Under the pieces are notes generated by a model. The model worked only from the letters and a program-made list of their open reading frames with translations. It made no database searches and was not told the DNA's origin. A stretch of DNA of 64,000 bases from Aphelidium insulamus (lineage: Eukaryota > Aphelidiomycota > Aphelidea > Aphelidiaceae), in the NCBI GenBank assembly GCA_036784855.1, contig JAZDSV010000057.1, positions 1 to 64,000 on the forward strand. Direction: 5' to 3'. Shown piece by piece: positions 11,066 through 24,568 of this stretch. Within the stretch, counting starts at the first letter, position 1. Every line of letters begins with the position of its first letter. Made by a program: the position numbers and the translations under genes.

Positions 11066-13689
11066 TCAGTACTTTCCGGCCTTGTGCGCAGTCCCAATGT
11101 GACAGTTGTTGACTTTCGTGGCGAAGCGCAGTGAGCACAGACTCTCGTGTGTGCTCTGCGGCTCCGGCGACACGTTGACAAACATCAGCGTCTTGGAGTT
11201 GCCGCCCAGACTGTTTTGCAGCAGGTATGTCAACTTGGAGTTGCGATACGGCACATGCGCGTCGCGGTTGGCTGTCCAATGTACAGTGATGGGTACAGAT
11301 GCACATTCACTCACCGATCGCTGCTATGACATCGCCCAGGGCGCTCAGGCTCTTGTTGATGGCCTGAGTCTCCTTCAGACGGTCCCCCGTGGAGCCGCTC
11401 TGTGACAGGCGTTCCGAGCCGGCTGCATATATAAATTAAGATTAAAGGCACGGCTGTTGAGTGTCACGCACCCAAATCAATCAAGTTCAAAATGCCCACA
11501 GTTTTCTCGCCGGTGACTTCGTTGGCGCCGGAAATCTTGAGCATAAAGACGCTGTGGCTGCGCGATGAGCGTTCGTTGCACTGAGTTTCCGCCACTCGTC
11601 GATTGATGGAGGCGCGCTGCAGCAGCGAGATCACATTGTCCGGCCCTGTCAGATGGATGCTGGTGACATCGGTCACTGTCGTGGTGCCGTCCGCCCCATG
11701 CTTGATGTCGTGCTTCTTGGAATGGTCGGCAGCCGGGTTGCCCAGCAGGTCGTTCACAGTCTCGTTGTAGATCTCGAGATATGAGCCGTGCATCTCATAC
11801 GACCAGCCCTTGTCGGCCAGCTGTTTGGTGTGCTGCCAGATCTGCAGTACTGCACGCGGTATCATGCCCATGAGTTCGCGGTCAGCATCCAGCGAGTGCG
11901 CGGGTCCCTCCATAGTAAATGTCTTGCCGCTGCCAGTCTGCGGGAAATCAGCAATATGCAGGTTGAGATTCCCGTTGCTTGCCTGTCCGTATGCGAATAT
12001 GCAAATGTTGTATCCATCGCAGGCCGACTGCACCAGCTGCGATATTTCCTCAAACACTGCCGACTGCGAGCTTCCCGGGAGAAATACCTGCCAAAGTCAA
12101 AGCAGGACAACACACTTCATATCTCGCCTCACTTTGTCAAATGTGAACTCGTGGCTCTTTCGTGTGTTTCGTGAACCGTCCGCACTCTCCTACCGATATG
12201 GTTAGTACACTACAACGACAGAGAATGCACGCCGCAGGTACCGCAGCAGCTTGCTTCAACACAATCACTTTGGAGTCTACGGCGTCGGGGAACTCGATAT
12301 TGTCGCAGTCAGCGGACGCAATACTGTTTAGTCGCGGGCGAACTCTGCAGAACACGCGAATATTTCCCTTTAGCTCTTGGATCGTGTTGTGAAGCTGACG
12401 TCGCAGGGTTTCGGCACTGTGCATCTTTAACTCCAGCGCTTCAATTGTTGCAGCAAGAGAATTGTTTTTAGCATTGAGCTCCATAATCTGTGTATCTCGT
12501 TGCTGTAGCTCTGTTTGCTGTGCCTGTTGCGCAGATAAGATTTTATATGTAAAGGTACAATTTTACGTTAGCAGTACCTCGCATTGTATCTTAAGAGCTC
12601 GCATAGTTCCCTCCAGGCTGATCACCGATGTTGCCTGAGCCGAGAGTGCAGACTGTGCGTCAAACGTCAGAATACTCTTTGTATGTAATACATGCAAGTC
12701 ACGCCTTTAGTTGTTGACTTTCGTCACGAGCACTGGTCAAGTTTGCTTCAGATAACTTGAGTTGTTCTGTGCATTGTGAAAGTCGGTATTCCAGTTCGGC
12801 CGCCCGATTTTGACTCTCCTTCTTTGCCGCATTGAGCTCTGCTTCAAATTCGTTCCGATTGCTCTACGCGACGTATGTATAATATGTGTTACACCATCAC
12901 GCAAATATGCTTACCGCCAATTCCCGACGAAGACGGTCAATAATGTCTTGCTGCTCACGGTTCTCGTGCACTTTGACCTGCCATGGTTTGAGGCGATTTA
13001 CACATGGAGTAAATATGCATCTAACTAACCGTCAGCGAAGACTCGAGACTCTTACGAAAGTCCTCCAGCTCACCGACTGCCCGCGTGTCAATATGAATTG
13101 TAAGTGCCAGATAACCACGGCCACACCTCGCCGCTCGCTGGCATCCAGCTGACTGGTCATGCGCTTCATTGTCTCGTCGGATTCAGAAATGCGGCCTTGC
13201 AGCGAGCCGGTCAGCGCCTCCATGTCCTCCAGGCGGCCCTATCCATCCAATTGAACACCATCCATATAGAGATACAATGCCGTACCTTGGTGTCCCATGC
13301 CGGTCGCTTCTTGGATGTTTTGACTGTTGCCGGTTTGTCGGCCGTCGCGGCTTTAGTTGCAGGTTTGGGCGCAGCCACTGCCGCGCGCTGTGCAGCACTC
13401 CGCGCGCCAATACCGGCTTTACCCGTGGCTGCTGTCCGTGGTGCCTTGTCGCTCGATCCGGCACTGTTGGCCTTGGTGGATGCCGTAAGTGGAGCCTTGC
13501 GCTTCAAACCGGTCTCATGGACGGGAAACGATTCGGTATTAGTTGCCGCGGACGGTGCCACAGCAGACACCGGCACCTTGCACGGCGTGAGAGGGAGTTT
13601 ACACATTGTATGGCATAGACTGTTGACAGAGGCATATGAGTTACCGGTGCGCGGAGCAGCGATTCCTTTTTCGCCGGCAGTCGATTCAT
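11066..13689 (-). CDS. Kinesin-14 (C-terminal motor kinesin)
   Basis: Thirteen exons give 671 residues: 13689-13645, 13576-13286, 13238-13127, 13076-13030, 12977-12915, 12863-12705, 12652-12578, 12523-12242, 12189-12133, 12087-11983, 11937-11472, 11422-11315 and 11271-11066. The N-terminus is basic and Ala/Lys-rich (a likely second microtubule site), followed by about 200 residues of coiled coil. The motor starts at the kinesin-14 neck, [14 protein letters not shown]. It has the P-loop [14 protein letters not shown], switch [12 protein letters not shown], switch II LIDLAGSERL and [14 protein letters not shown]. These are minus-end motors of spindle poles. Two introns have GC donors: 11938-11982 (GCAAGC), which splits the P-loop so that only this splice restores GQTGSGKT, and 12653-12704 (GCGTGA). 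The first exon is the least certain. Confidence 0.93.
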
Positions 13690-14019
13690 ACACTTTCACC
13701 GTGACAGTGCACACAGCGACATATGTTTCCCGACCAAAATTGTATAATATTGCAATTATGGCCATCCAGCCAGAGCCAAAGCTGTCTCGTGAGCTATAAC
13801 GCCAAAGCTGTGAGGGAGTGACATTCTTAGATAAGATGACTAGGGTGCTATAATTGTCTCAGTTGCAATTCCAACTAGATTTGCTATACATATATGCTAT
13901 TTTATACCATGAACGCGAACCAAAATGCAGCAATGCAACTACCAGCTCAACATAAACATAAAGATTACTATAACTAACATTACTCATGTACGAACTGTAT
14001 TGGAGCTTTTGTCGCGCAA
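13690..14019. other. Intergenic
   Basis: Short AT-rich spacer between the kinesin start and the MetAP2 stop. Nothing recognisable was seen in it. Confidence 0.6.
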
Positions 14020-15594
<1,575 letters not shown>

Positions 15595-15873
15595 CTGCGG
15601 AATTTGCACACTGATTGAGTGAGTCGAGTGAGTGGCCAATGAAAAGCGTGAATCTTGGCGGATGCACTGCCCACCCTTGTCTTGATCTTGACAAGTCAGT
15701 CTTGACTGTCATTAATTGCGTTGTTTAGTTGATTACTGAAACATGATGTCACGTAATGAGTTCTTTTGCAACAGAGCAGATGTATGCACAATATATTGGT
15801 ATAAAATCAAGCAAATCTAATGATAATTACTTCAGGCATATCAGGCGGCCGCTACTTGCGTAGCACTCAAAAT

Positions 15874-15946
15874 CTTGAATTTTTTCAAGACAAGAAAGTC
15901 TCCGTCCTGTATTGATCTTGAGTCGTCTTGTCTTGAAAAATTCAAG
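15874..15946. repeat. Imperfect 22-bp inverted repeat
   Basis: 15874 to 15895 (CTTGAATTTTTTCAAGACA...) is the reverse complement of 15926 to 15946 except for one A/T in the homopolymer. Further CTTGA/TCAAG units lie on both sides. It may be a small foldback element. Confidence 0.7.
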
Positions 15947-16280
15947 AATAAGAATCTTGACTTGATGCCCACCCTTACTGGCTGCCATACAATTTGGAAA
16001 TATATACATATATATATATATATATATATTGAGGCTCATATGCTTGGCGGCAAGCATAAAATAATATTTTGATACATTTGTTACTCCATTGAGCAGATAT
16101 ACACCTGTCACTCCATCCAACTTTACGTTACACTCAGTTAGGATTAGTCAGATTAGATTATTGCCAAGGCATCTTGAATGGCTTCTTCAGTGACACGGCA
16201 TAACCTACCAAACAATTTCAATTATGTAGTGATGTGCAGCGTCGAATTTATAGCGGCTGGCATTGTTCACTATCGCGATG

Positions 16281-16480
16281 AGCCTTGAAGGGCTTTGCTC
16301 AAGTGCATTGCACATTATTCTGCACTATGTATACCATCATGAGCGCCACTGGTTATAATAATGAAATACATTCACTATTAAGCTTTGAAGGGCTGTTGCA
16401 CAAGTGCATTGCACATTATTTCTGCGCTATGTATACCATCAAGAGTGCCACTGGTTATAATAATGAAAGGCATACACTTA
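16281..16480 (+). repeat. Tandem duplication of a ~100-bp unit
   Basis: The copies at 16281 and 16381 start AGCCTTGAAGGGCT and AGCTTTGAAGGGCT. They share AAGTGCATTGCACATTAT, TATGTATACCATCA and GCCACTGGTTATAATAATGA in the same order with a few differences. The duplication sits just upstream of the J-domain gene. Confidence 0.85.
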
Positions 16481-16629
16481 GTAGCATACTTGTAGAAGCA
16501 TTTGTTGCAATCTATGTACGGTATAATACCGCAACAGGCCGCATATTAAGCTCCACTTGAAAGTGCTGGGATAATTAACACATTCGGACTTGGACTGCCA
16601 TCAGAGAGAGCGCTTGTTAGATTGTCGAT

Positions 16630-17382
16630 ATGTTTTGTTGTATCAGAAGGCCCGCGGCGATAAGCGGCACCCGCCTCCGCGCACCGCCACATGGCCGCCG
16701 CAGTCTCGGCAACGATGCATCATCCAACAACGATACACACCATAATCATCAGCATCTCCACCAGCACCACCGCCACTACGACCCGGCGAACCCGCGCAGC
16801 CACTACGACAACCTGGAGCTGGCGCCGGGACCCAGTGCCACCCGCAAACGTATCCGCGCCCAGTTCCAGAAACTGGCTCTGCGCTGGCACCCCGACCGCA
16901 GCGATGAAGTGGGCGCCGCGGAGAGATTCGGCCGCATCAGCGCCTCGTACCGCCTGCTGAGCGACACGGAGCAGCGGCGCCTGTATGACCGGTGGTTGCA
17001 GCACCAGCAGCAGGGCAGCACTGACAGCGTTGTGGACCCACAGCATCGGCATGGAGGGCCTGGTGGCAGCAGACCGCCCGTGATGTACGCGGCCGCGGAC
17101 TTTACCGACTGGCGGGCGGCGCAGTTTGGGCGGCGTGTGCGCCAGGGGCTGGGCAGTGTGGGCGGTGTGGAGTTTGACGCGCAGAGCCGCACACACCAAC
17201 CACCATATCAGCACCAGGCGGCATCCGAGGCAGAGCGCGTGCGGCAGCAGCGGCAACGGGAACGTGACGAGCACGAACGGGTCAATATCCGGCGCAATCT
17301 GCTGGCCGAGGACCAGACCAATGTTGTGCTGTCGTTTGTGGTGATTATCGCGGCGCTGCTGGTCGGCACGCGGTGGCAGTGA
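16630..17382 (+). CDS. J-domain (DnaJ-like) protein with C-terminal membrane anchor
   Basis: Single exon, 250 residues. The J-domain covers about residues 57 to 125, from HYDNLELAPG through FQKLALRWHPDRSDE to LLSDTEQRRLYDRW; the HPD tripeptide needed to stimulate Hsp70 ATPase is intact. A His-rich stretch precedes it. The C-terminus has charged Arg/Glu sequence and then a single hydrophobic segment (VVLSFVVIIAALLVGT), suggesting tail anchoring or mitochondrial/ER membrane attachment. The start (MFCCIRRPAAISGTRLRAPP) is basic and lacks acidic residues, so a mitochondrial presequence is possible. The lack of introns is unusual for this window. Confidence 0.85.
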   Translation: MFCCIRRPAAISGTRLRAPPHGRRSLGNDASSNNDTHHNHQHLHQHHRHYDPANPRSHYDNLELAPGPSATRKRIRAQFQKLALRWHPDRSDEVGAAERFGRISASYRLLSDTEQRRLYDRWLQHQQQGSTDSVVDPQHRHGGPGGSRPPVMYAAADFTDWRAAQFGRRVRQGLGSVGGVEFDAQSRTHQPPYQHQAASEAERVRQQRQRERDEHERVNIRRNLLAEDQTNVVLSFVVIIAALLVGTRWQ

Positions 17383-17599
17383 TGGGACTGTGTGTGTGTG
17401 CGTGTGTACCGGGTACATGCACAGCATATGCATGTACCTAGACCTCCAGGGTGGTCGCTATGGCTGATATCGCCGTTGCCGGGGCCGCGTGCAGTTTGTC
17501 TGGCAGACTCACCACGCCCTGCAGTACATAAACAATAGACCTTCATACACATACCGTAGTTGTACATCTGCACGCTCGCCCATTTGATAAACACAGCAC

Positions 17600-17785
17600 A
17601 TGAGGTGTGTATGTGGGTGGCCATCCAGTGCCGGCTAACACATGTACCACCCCGCAGTGAAGTGGCACTGGTCAGTGTGGCGGCGCAGGCGTACTACAGC
17701 GACGCGTCCAGCGGACAGTGGGCTCCCTTCAGTGCCGGCTACACGCAGCTGTCCATCTACTACAGTTCCACCTCGCTCTCATATC

Positions 17786-17823
<38 letters not shown>

Positions 17824-20614
17824 ATGTCTATATACTAACTCACACAACGCTGGCAGAATTATTGGACAAAATCTGGATGATGGCGCGGTACGTGACAGTG
17901 CCCGGCACACAGACTCAGTGACACTCCAAACAGTATGTCATCAACGCCGTGCTGGCGGGTGGCGGCTACACATCGCTCCAGCCCGCATCCGAGACATTCT
18001 TCTCGCTGATGGACGGCCAGAACGTTTACGGGTTCAACTTTTACCAGGCCGACTTTGCACAGAGTTTCTCCAGTGCTTTCAACGCGGCGCTCAGCCACGT
18101 AAATCAGATTGCCGCGCAGCAGTCGGGTAGGTGTCCGTTTGTGTTTTGTATGTTACGTATTTCTGCTCTTCCACCTACTGTATAGGCGGTATTGTGCCTT
18201 GCACTACCTTGAATTTCATTAATAACAACTACCACGTAGTGGAGGCCAAGACCTCCCTAACTTCACTGGGGAATGCTGGTGCTAGCAGCACAAAGTCCAC
18301 TCGGGGGCTGGTAAGTTGGATGGATATATATTTAGGGTGTATCACTTATTTAACATTCATGACTGCAGCAGGAAGTTGCTACTACGCCCTTGGTGTCACA
18401 GCCACACGCCATTGAAGGTAGAGACTTTTTATATGCTGACGGTATATTGATTGCCGCATATAGAACCAGCCCCCGCTGCACCTGCGGCACAAAACAGCTT
18501 CGGTGCGGCACTGGGCGCTGTGAAGCTGAAAAAGACGGTAGTTCAATATCTTCTTATCCATGTTCTTCATAACTCTCACAGTCCACATCAACGTCGGTGT
18601 CATCCGGTGCACCACCTGCACCTGCACCACCGGGCCCGCCACCTGCGCCAGGCACCCCGTCTTTGAGCGGTGCCGGTAAGTTTTACTATATTGATTTTAA
18701 TCAGCTGATTAACAAACTGGCAGCACCCGCGCCGCCCCCGGCTCCAACGGGTTCTCTGACAGACGCGTTAAAAGGGCTTAATGGCGTGAAACTGAAAAAA
18801 GTTGGACCTCCATCCGCGGATTCGCACATCAAGGCATCCGCCGATGCAATTATCGCACACGGTGGATCGTCCCCCGCTGCTTCAGCTCCCAAGCAGAGCA
18901 TTGGCAGTAACAGTGGTGCCGGTGCTGGCAACCTGTTTGGAGAGATGCAAATGAAGTTGAACAAGCGCAAGGACACGGCTGGTTCCGCGGCGCCAGAAAC
19001 GGCGCCCAAGCCGGCTGCCAGCAGCAATAGTAGTTCGGGAGTTGTCGACTTTAAAAGTACGAGAAGCAAGCTTTTTGTACATACGTATACTAACTTATAC
19101 TGATTATAGGTCAGTTGAAGGGTCCGGGTAGCTTGCGGTCAGCCAGCCAGCAATCTAGCCAGCCAGCAGAGCCCAAACCTAGCAGTGCCAGCAATGCCAA
19201 CGTGGACAACGGAAGCATATATCAACGGTTCAACAACAATAACAAGCCAGACTCTGCTTCCGGTGCACCGCCACCACCCGGGCAGCCCAAGATTAAGGTT
19301 GCGATTTCACCAGGTATGTAATAGTTGACCAAGGACACGTTCGATGTTACTGATTGCCACGTGGAAGGCAAGGCGACTCCACCTGTCAAGCCGGCACCTC
19401 AATCAGATGACTGGGACGATGACTCAGCAGCGCCGGCCAAGAAGCCAGAGCCACACAAGCCCGCCCCAATTGCAGAAAAAGCCCCGCCGCCGCCCGTGGC
19501 ATCTCGCACTGGCACCAATGAGCTGGGTGCTGACTTTGACTGGATCAAAGGTATTACATTGCTTACCCTGGCTCAACTGACAATCTTACAACGGCAGACA
19601 TGCAAGCCAATATTGCACCGCTGGAGTCGCCTGGCAGTATGCACAATTTGGCTGCTGGCAAGGATCAAGGAGATGACTGGGATGACGAGGAAAGTAAAAC
19701 TGGTAAGTTCCATTTTGACGAAAGGCATTATAATTAATATAACGTGTGCAGCCCCGGCAAAAGTAGTAAAGGCGGCGCCTGCTCCACTGATGCCAAAGAG
19801 TATTCCAAATGCGGCAAAGGCGAAAGCTTCCAACAATGACGATGACTGGGATGATGATACAGATGCCGGTATGTTAAGTGTCATCTGTTGTATCAACAGA
19901 TACATATAAAATGATATATTTACGTAGCACCTGCCAAAAATGTTCGATCTGCTGGACCGCCCCCGCTGATGGCCAAGAAGAGCAGCAGCTCACTGGCAGG
20001 AAGCTTAAAGAGTGACTTGAATGCCAAGTCCGAGCTTCCACCATCCGACATGGCCCGGGCTGCGTCGTCATCCAGCGAGTCGTTGTCTGGTGCTGGCAGC
20101 GCGGTCTCCTCGTTGAAGCAATCGGGAAATAATAACGGTTTCCAAAAATCGGCAGCTACACTCCCGGACAATGCAAGTCTAAGTTCCAGCGCTGGCCGAG
20201 GGTCCAATTCAAACTTGGCGGCGCCTTTCGGAAAATCCGTGCCGAAATCCGGAAGCAAACCGTCAAATCTGAGTGGCAATGCGGCAGTGTCGCGATCCAA
20301 TGCAGAACTACCGCTTCCACCGCCACCACAAACCAGTGAACTGCCGCCCGCCAAGCAAACTTCCAAGTCCAACTTATCTGCAGCAAACACGTCCAATATC
20401 AGTGAAAGTTCCACTCTATCGCCCGAATTGTTGGCGCTAAAGAATGAAATTGTCAGCGAGTTCAAGCAGGAGCTTCAAATTGTCAAGCGTGAAATTGTTG
20501 GAGGTAAATGACCCTTGGACTCGTCATGCTTCAATTGACGACTGACATGTTATAGTGTTTCTGCAAGAAATGCTCAAAATGGCCCAGGCTCTGGCCAGTG
20601 ATGAGGCGGCGTAG
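17600..20614 (+). CDS. Ena/VASP-family actin regulator
   Basis: Fifteen exons: 17600-17604, 17658-17786, 17857-17887, 17934-18126, 18240-18310 (or from 18186), 18369-18417, 18464-18537, 18582-18675, 18724-19056, 19110-19313, 19368-19550, 19598-19702, 19752-19868, 19928-20503 and 20556-20614, giving 740 or 758 residues. The EVH1 domain has YYSSTSLSYRIIGQ, YVINAVLAGG and NVYGFNFYQADFAQSF, as in VASP. Then come Pro-rich profilin-binding-type segments, two VKLKK(T/V) motifs resembling WH2 ends, and NLFGEMQMKLNKRK resembling the VASP G-actin site. Three acidic DDWDD repeats follow. The C-terminal SEFKQELQIVKREI matches the tetramerisation coiled coil. Family members promote filament elongation at protrusions. 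The first coding exon is only ATGAG, and intron 2 contains a long GT repeat. Confidence 0.88.
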
Positions 20615-20751
20615 ACGCATCAGAATTTCAGATATTTATCGGCGACAGAGCTACATAGAGTTTGCGTTAACATGCAATCCCATATGAGTTCCAACCCTAA
20701 TTAAAGCGTGCCAGCCGCGGGTCTTTCCCATCTTTCGCCGCCATTCAGCGA

Positions 20752-22200
20752 TTGCTTCTTCCATCGTGCCATTTGCGCTACTCTTTGTCCTTGCCAGCTA
20801 CCAGGACTACATCAGCGCTTGCTCTTTACTCGACTCCAACCACCAAGACCTCCGTTCGTCACTCTTCCATAATGGCAGCAGCATATAAAACGCGTCAAGT
20901 GGGCGCTATGCATTCGGCCGACTACAAGCTGTACATTGGTAAGGGCTTCCCCTTCTGGATGTACATAGTTGATGTGTGCCCATATGCACGAATGTAGAAT
21001 CCGCGGACGGCAAAGTGGTGTCGCCCTTTCACGACATCCCGCTGTACCCGAACCCGGCTGACAAGTCCATCTTGAACATGGTTGTGGAGATTCCGCGCTG
21101 GACCAATGCCAAGTTGGAGGTACCTTAGAGATTTAAGTATGTGTGTGCATATATGATAACCATGAACGTACAGATCTCCAAAGATCTGGCTCTCAATCCC
21201 ATCAAGCAAGATGTGAAGAAGGGCAAACTTCGATTTGTGCGCAATGTCTTTCCGCACCATGGCTACATCTGGAACTATGGCGCTTTCCCGCAGGCAGGTC
21301 TACATTTATTGCACATATATTTAGATATTTATCACGACGTATCTTTTGTTTATTTACATTTGTATTGCAGACGTGGGAGGACCCGACGCGCGCACACCCA
21401 GACACCAAGCAGAACGGAGACAATGATCCGCTGGACGTGGTGGAAATCGGCGAGCTGGTTGCGCACGTCGGCAAGTATATATTTCGTTATGTTATGAAGA
21501 TGTAACAATTTCCTCGTAGGCCAGGTGAAACAGGTCAAGGTGCTAGGAGTGATGGCCCTGCTTGATGAAGGTTTGTTGTGATTAATGTGTTTGCATTATA
21601 CGCATACACGGTGCACGTACCATATGTTTCTACACCAATATATCAGCAGCTAATGTGCTGTAGGTGAGACCGACTGGAAAGTAATTGTGATCGACATCAA
21701 GGATCCGCTGGCCGCCAAGCTCAATGACGTGGAGGATGTGCAGACGCATTGCCCGGGTCTGCTGCGCGCCACCAACGAGTGGTTCCGCATTTACAAAATC
21801 CCCGACGGCAAGCCCGAGAATAAGTTTGCCTTCAATGGCGAGGCAAAGAACAAGGCTTATGCCATGGCCGTTGTGGAGGAGACTCACACTGCGTGGAAAC
21901 AGCTGATCTCAGGGCAAAGTGCCCAACAAGACGGACGTCTATGACATCAAGACGCAAGTAGCTCTGCTTGTTTACTTGTTTATGTAACTGTAATACGATC
22001 AGTGTCAATGTCTCGGTGGTCGACAGCCCGTACAAGATTGCCACTAGCGGCGCAGAGTACGATGCAGCTGCACCAAAGGACAGCCGTCTGCCGGCCCTGC
22101 CTATTGACCCGTCTGGTAACTATCTTGATATACAAGATTAATGTGTATCTGATGCATGCATGTAGTGGACAAGTGGTTCTTTGTCTCAGCAAACCTGTAA
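20752..22200 (+). CDS. Inorganic pyrophosphatase (family I), possible dual targeting; one frameshift
   Basis: Eight exons: 20752-20938, 20998-21119, 21174-21293, 21371-21470, 21520-21570, 21664-21953, 22003-22115 and 22166-22200. The enzyme hydrolyses PPi to two phosphates. The signature [12 protein letters not shown] carries the conserved metal-binding Asp residues. [42 protein letters not shown] and [15 protein letters not shown] are also family hallmarks. The first ATG gives a basic, Ser/Thr-rich leader like a mitochondrial presequence; an internal ATG at about 20872 ([11 protein letters not shown]) would give a cytosolic form. Three introns have GC donors (21294 GCAGGT, 21471 and 21954 GCAAGT). 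After TAWKQLIS, near 21911, the frame shifts by one base (GGG where GG is expected) before [12 protein letters not shown]; the summed exon length is one base over a multiple of three. Confidence 0.92.
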
Positions 22201-22296
22201 GCATGCATGGGAACATTGCGCAGCACACCACGCAATATATCAACAAACAGAGCATTGCGAATAATGGTCTTCATTTTGTGTGCATTGAGTGTGATA

Positions 22297-23901
22297 TTAT
22301 GCCGTGGCCGATACTGCCACCTTTGACCGCTTCTCGTCGCTCTTGGTGGCGGCGGCGGCGCGGACATTCTCGGGACGCAGCGAGCGCACTGTGCGGCCGG
22401 CACGCCAGATCTCCGACTCCCGCAGCTCCTTCAACTCCACTTCCAGCTCCTCGCGGTAGGTGGGTGTGCCGCAGCACTTTAGAGTTCGTCGTGCCTCGTC
22501 GCCGCACTTGACAGCGGCATACAGCTCCTCAAACACCGGCTTGCTGGCCTTGTAGAACTTGGGCCACCAGTCCAGTGCGCCACGTTGTGCAGTGGTGCTG
22601 CAGTTGGCGTACCTGTAAGAATATGTGTGAGTAAGAGATGACAAAGTTCAACAGATGGGGCGACACGCACATCCAGTCCATGCCGTGAGCGCCAATGAGC
22701 GGGTAGAGCGACTGAGTGGCCTCTTCCACCGTCTCGTTGAACGCCTCCGATGGCGTGTGGCCTAGTTCATCGTATTAGAAGCTGTAGTACTTGAGAGTAT
22801 TTATAACTTGCCATTGGCGCGCAACACTTCATACTGCGCCTGGAACAGGCCCTGAATGGCGCCCATGAGGACACCACGTTCGCCGGTCAAATCGCTAACC
22901 ACCTCCTTCTCGAACGTGGTGTCGTACAAATATCCACTGCCGATTGCCACGCCCATACCGATTGCCTTCTCTTTGGCGTGGCCAGAACAGTCTTGAAACA
23001 CCGCCACGGAGCTGTTGATGCCGCGTCCATCCAGGAACAACGATCGCACCGTGGTCCCGGATCCTTTCGGCGCTGCCATAATCACATCAACGTCCTAGAC
23101 GTTCAGGTTTTAAAGAACCATAAATGACACAGTCCACTCCCACCTTTGGCGGGACCACACCGGTGATATCATGAAACACAATGGAGAAGCCGTGGCTGAA
23201 GTAGAGCGTCTTTCCCTTGGTCAGATACTTTTTCACCACGGGCCAGCTGTCCTTCTGGCCGGCGTCCGACAGCAAGTTCATGATGGTTGTGCCGCGTTCC
23301 AGTGCCTTCTCCATCGGCACCAAGTTCTTGCCGGGCACCCAGCCGTCTTGCAGCGCCTATTAAATTGCAGAACGTAGATATATATTTCAGTATAAAACAC
23401 CACACACACCTTTTTCCAGGACGGACCGTTCTCACGCAGGCCCACCACCACCGACAGACCATTGTCCTTCATGTTGAGTGCCTGTGCACGGCCCTGAGTG
23501 CCATAGCCAATGACGGCAAAGACCTGGTCGGCAAACATGCTGTGCAGACGTTCGGGCGGATAGTCGCCACGCTCATACACCACTTCACGCGATCCCGCAA
23601 AGTCCAATGTCTTCATGCCGCGCGCCTATGTGTATACAAAGGGCACAGATGAGCATATGCCTTGTTGGGCATATGTGCATACCTGCTGAACGTGCAGGGC
23701 GCCCACTCCAAGGGACTTTAGACCAGTGGCATTAAAGGGAGATCGAGTGCAATAGGATGCAGCAGCAAGCCACGAGGAGGCAGTTCTACCGCCGGCCACG
23801 TATGCACGACTGCCCCACAGTGCAGACATCATTTGGTGTTGCTGGTGCTGTTTAACGACGCGGTTGATCGATGATCGCCACGTGTGACTGTGACTGTGCA
23901 C
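22297..23901 (-). CDS. Ketol-acid reductoisomerase, mitochondrial (Ilv5 type)
   Basis: Exons 23901-23683, 23625-23410, 23356-23144, 23094-22812, 22761-22671 and 22612-22297 give 445 residues. The enzyme converts acetolactate or acetohydroxybutyrate to the dihydroxy acids in valine, leucine and isoleucine synthesis, using NADPH and Mg. Visible are [20 protein letters not shown], the Rossmann loop [54 protein letters not shown] and [18 protein letters not shown], all very close to fungal Ilv5. The N-terminal ~70 residues are Ser/Arg/Ala-rich without acidic residues, a mitochondrial presequence; the start may be 23901 or the MM at about 23832. Intron 22762-22811 uses a GC donor (GCAAGT), needed to join RANG to HTPSEAF. 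Confidence 0.95.
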
Positions 23902-24568
23902 CGCGTGTCTGACACGTAATCAATTGTGCCGTTCAGGTTGGTCAATAACTCGTATTTATTCTATGTAATAACCACCAGACACGATTACAGTACAGGCAAT
24001 GGCAAGATGATGGCCCTGGCGAATATAATGCGCCATGGCAGTTATTGCTTTTAAACGGCATGAAGCTAATCGATGGTGACGCAGATAATTACGTCTCCAC
24101 AGTGTGAAAACCTTGAACGATGTTATCATATTCTAAACTTTATAATTACTCAAAAGCACTCAAGTGGAAATGTCTGGCGGAGATGTGCTTGAAAGCTTCG
24201 TTTCAACTGATTTGCAGATATGCTTGATAGCGACCTTGACGACTAGACCTCATGACTTCATTTCTCTGTGCATAAGGCCAGACTAGTATAACAAGGCATT
24301 GTGAAAAGTGGTGCATACAGTGCTCACATGCCACCAGATATATTTCTGTAACTCAGTCAGAGCAGTTGATGACTGCCAAATAGACACGGCATCAAACCGA
24401 AACCCAAACCGACACCGGCAGAGGCGCCGGTTTCACATTGAAAATTGAAAGAGGCGTCGCCATCGGAACGCCTTTAAATTACCGCGAACTTTCAACCCGC
24501 CCACGTTCGCCTCTTCCTTCTGTGTCTCTCACTCCACACACGCACACCCACACATACACCTATACAGA
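23902..24568. other. Intergenic, divergent KARI/cofilin promoters
   Basis: This is a divergent intergenic stretch with AT-rich centre. CACACACCCACACATACACC lies just upstream of the cofilin ATG. No coding or RNA gene was seen. Confidence 0.6.

Larger units (their letters stand above)
15595..16629. other. Intergenic with local repeats
   Basis: No gene is supported. The stretch carries a CTTGA/TCAAG-rich foldback (15874 to 15946), a 10-base direct repeat GCCCACCCTT at 15669 and 15967, a TA microsatellite at about 16008 to 16030, and a ~100-bp tandem duplication (16281 to 16480). Confidence 0.6.

Noticed and set aside
17787-17822. GT repeat considered as a CRISPR-like or regulatory array
   Set aside because: It is a simple dinucleotide microsatellite inside an Ena/VASP intron.
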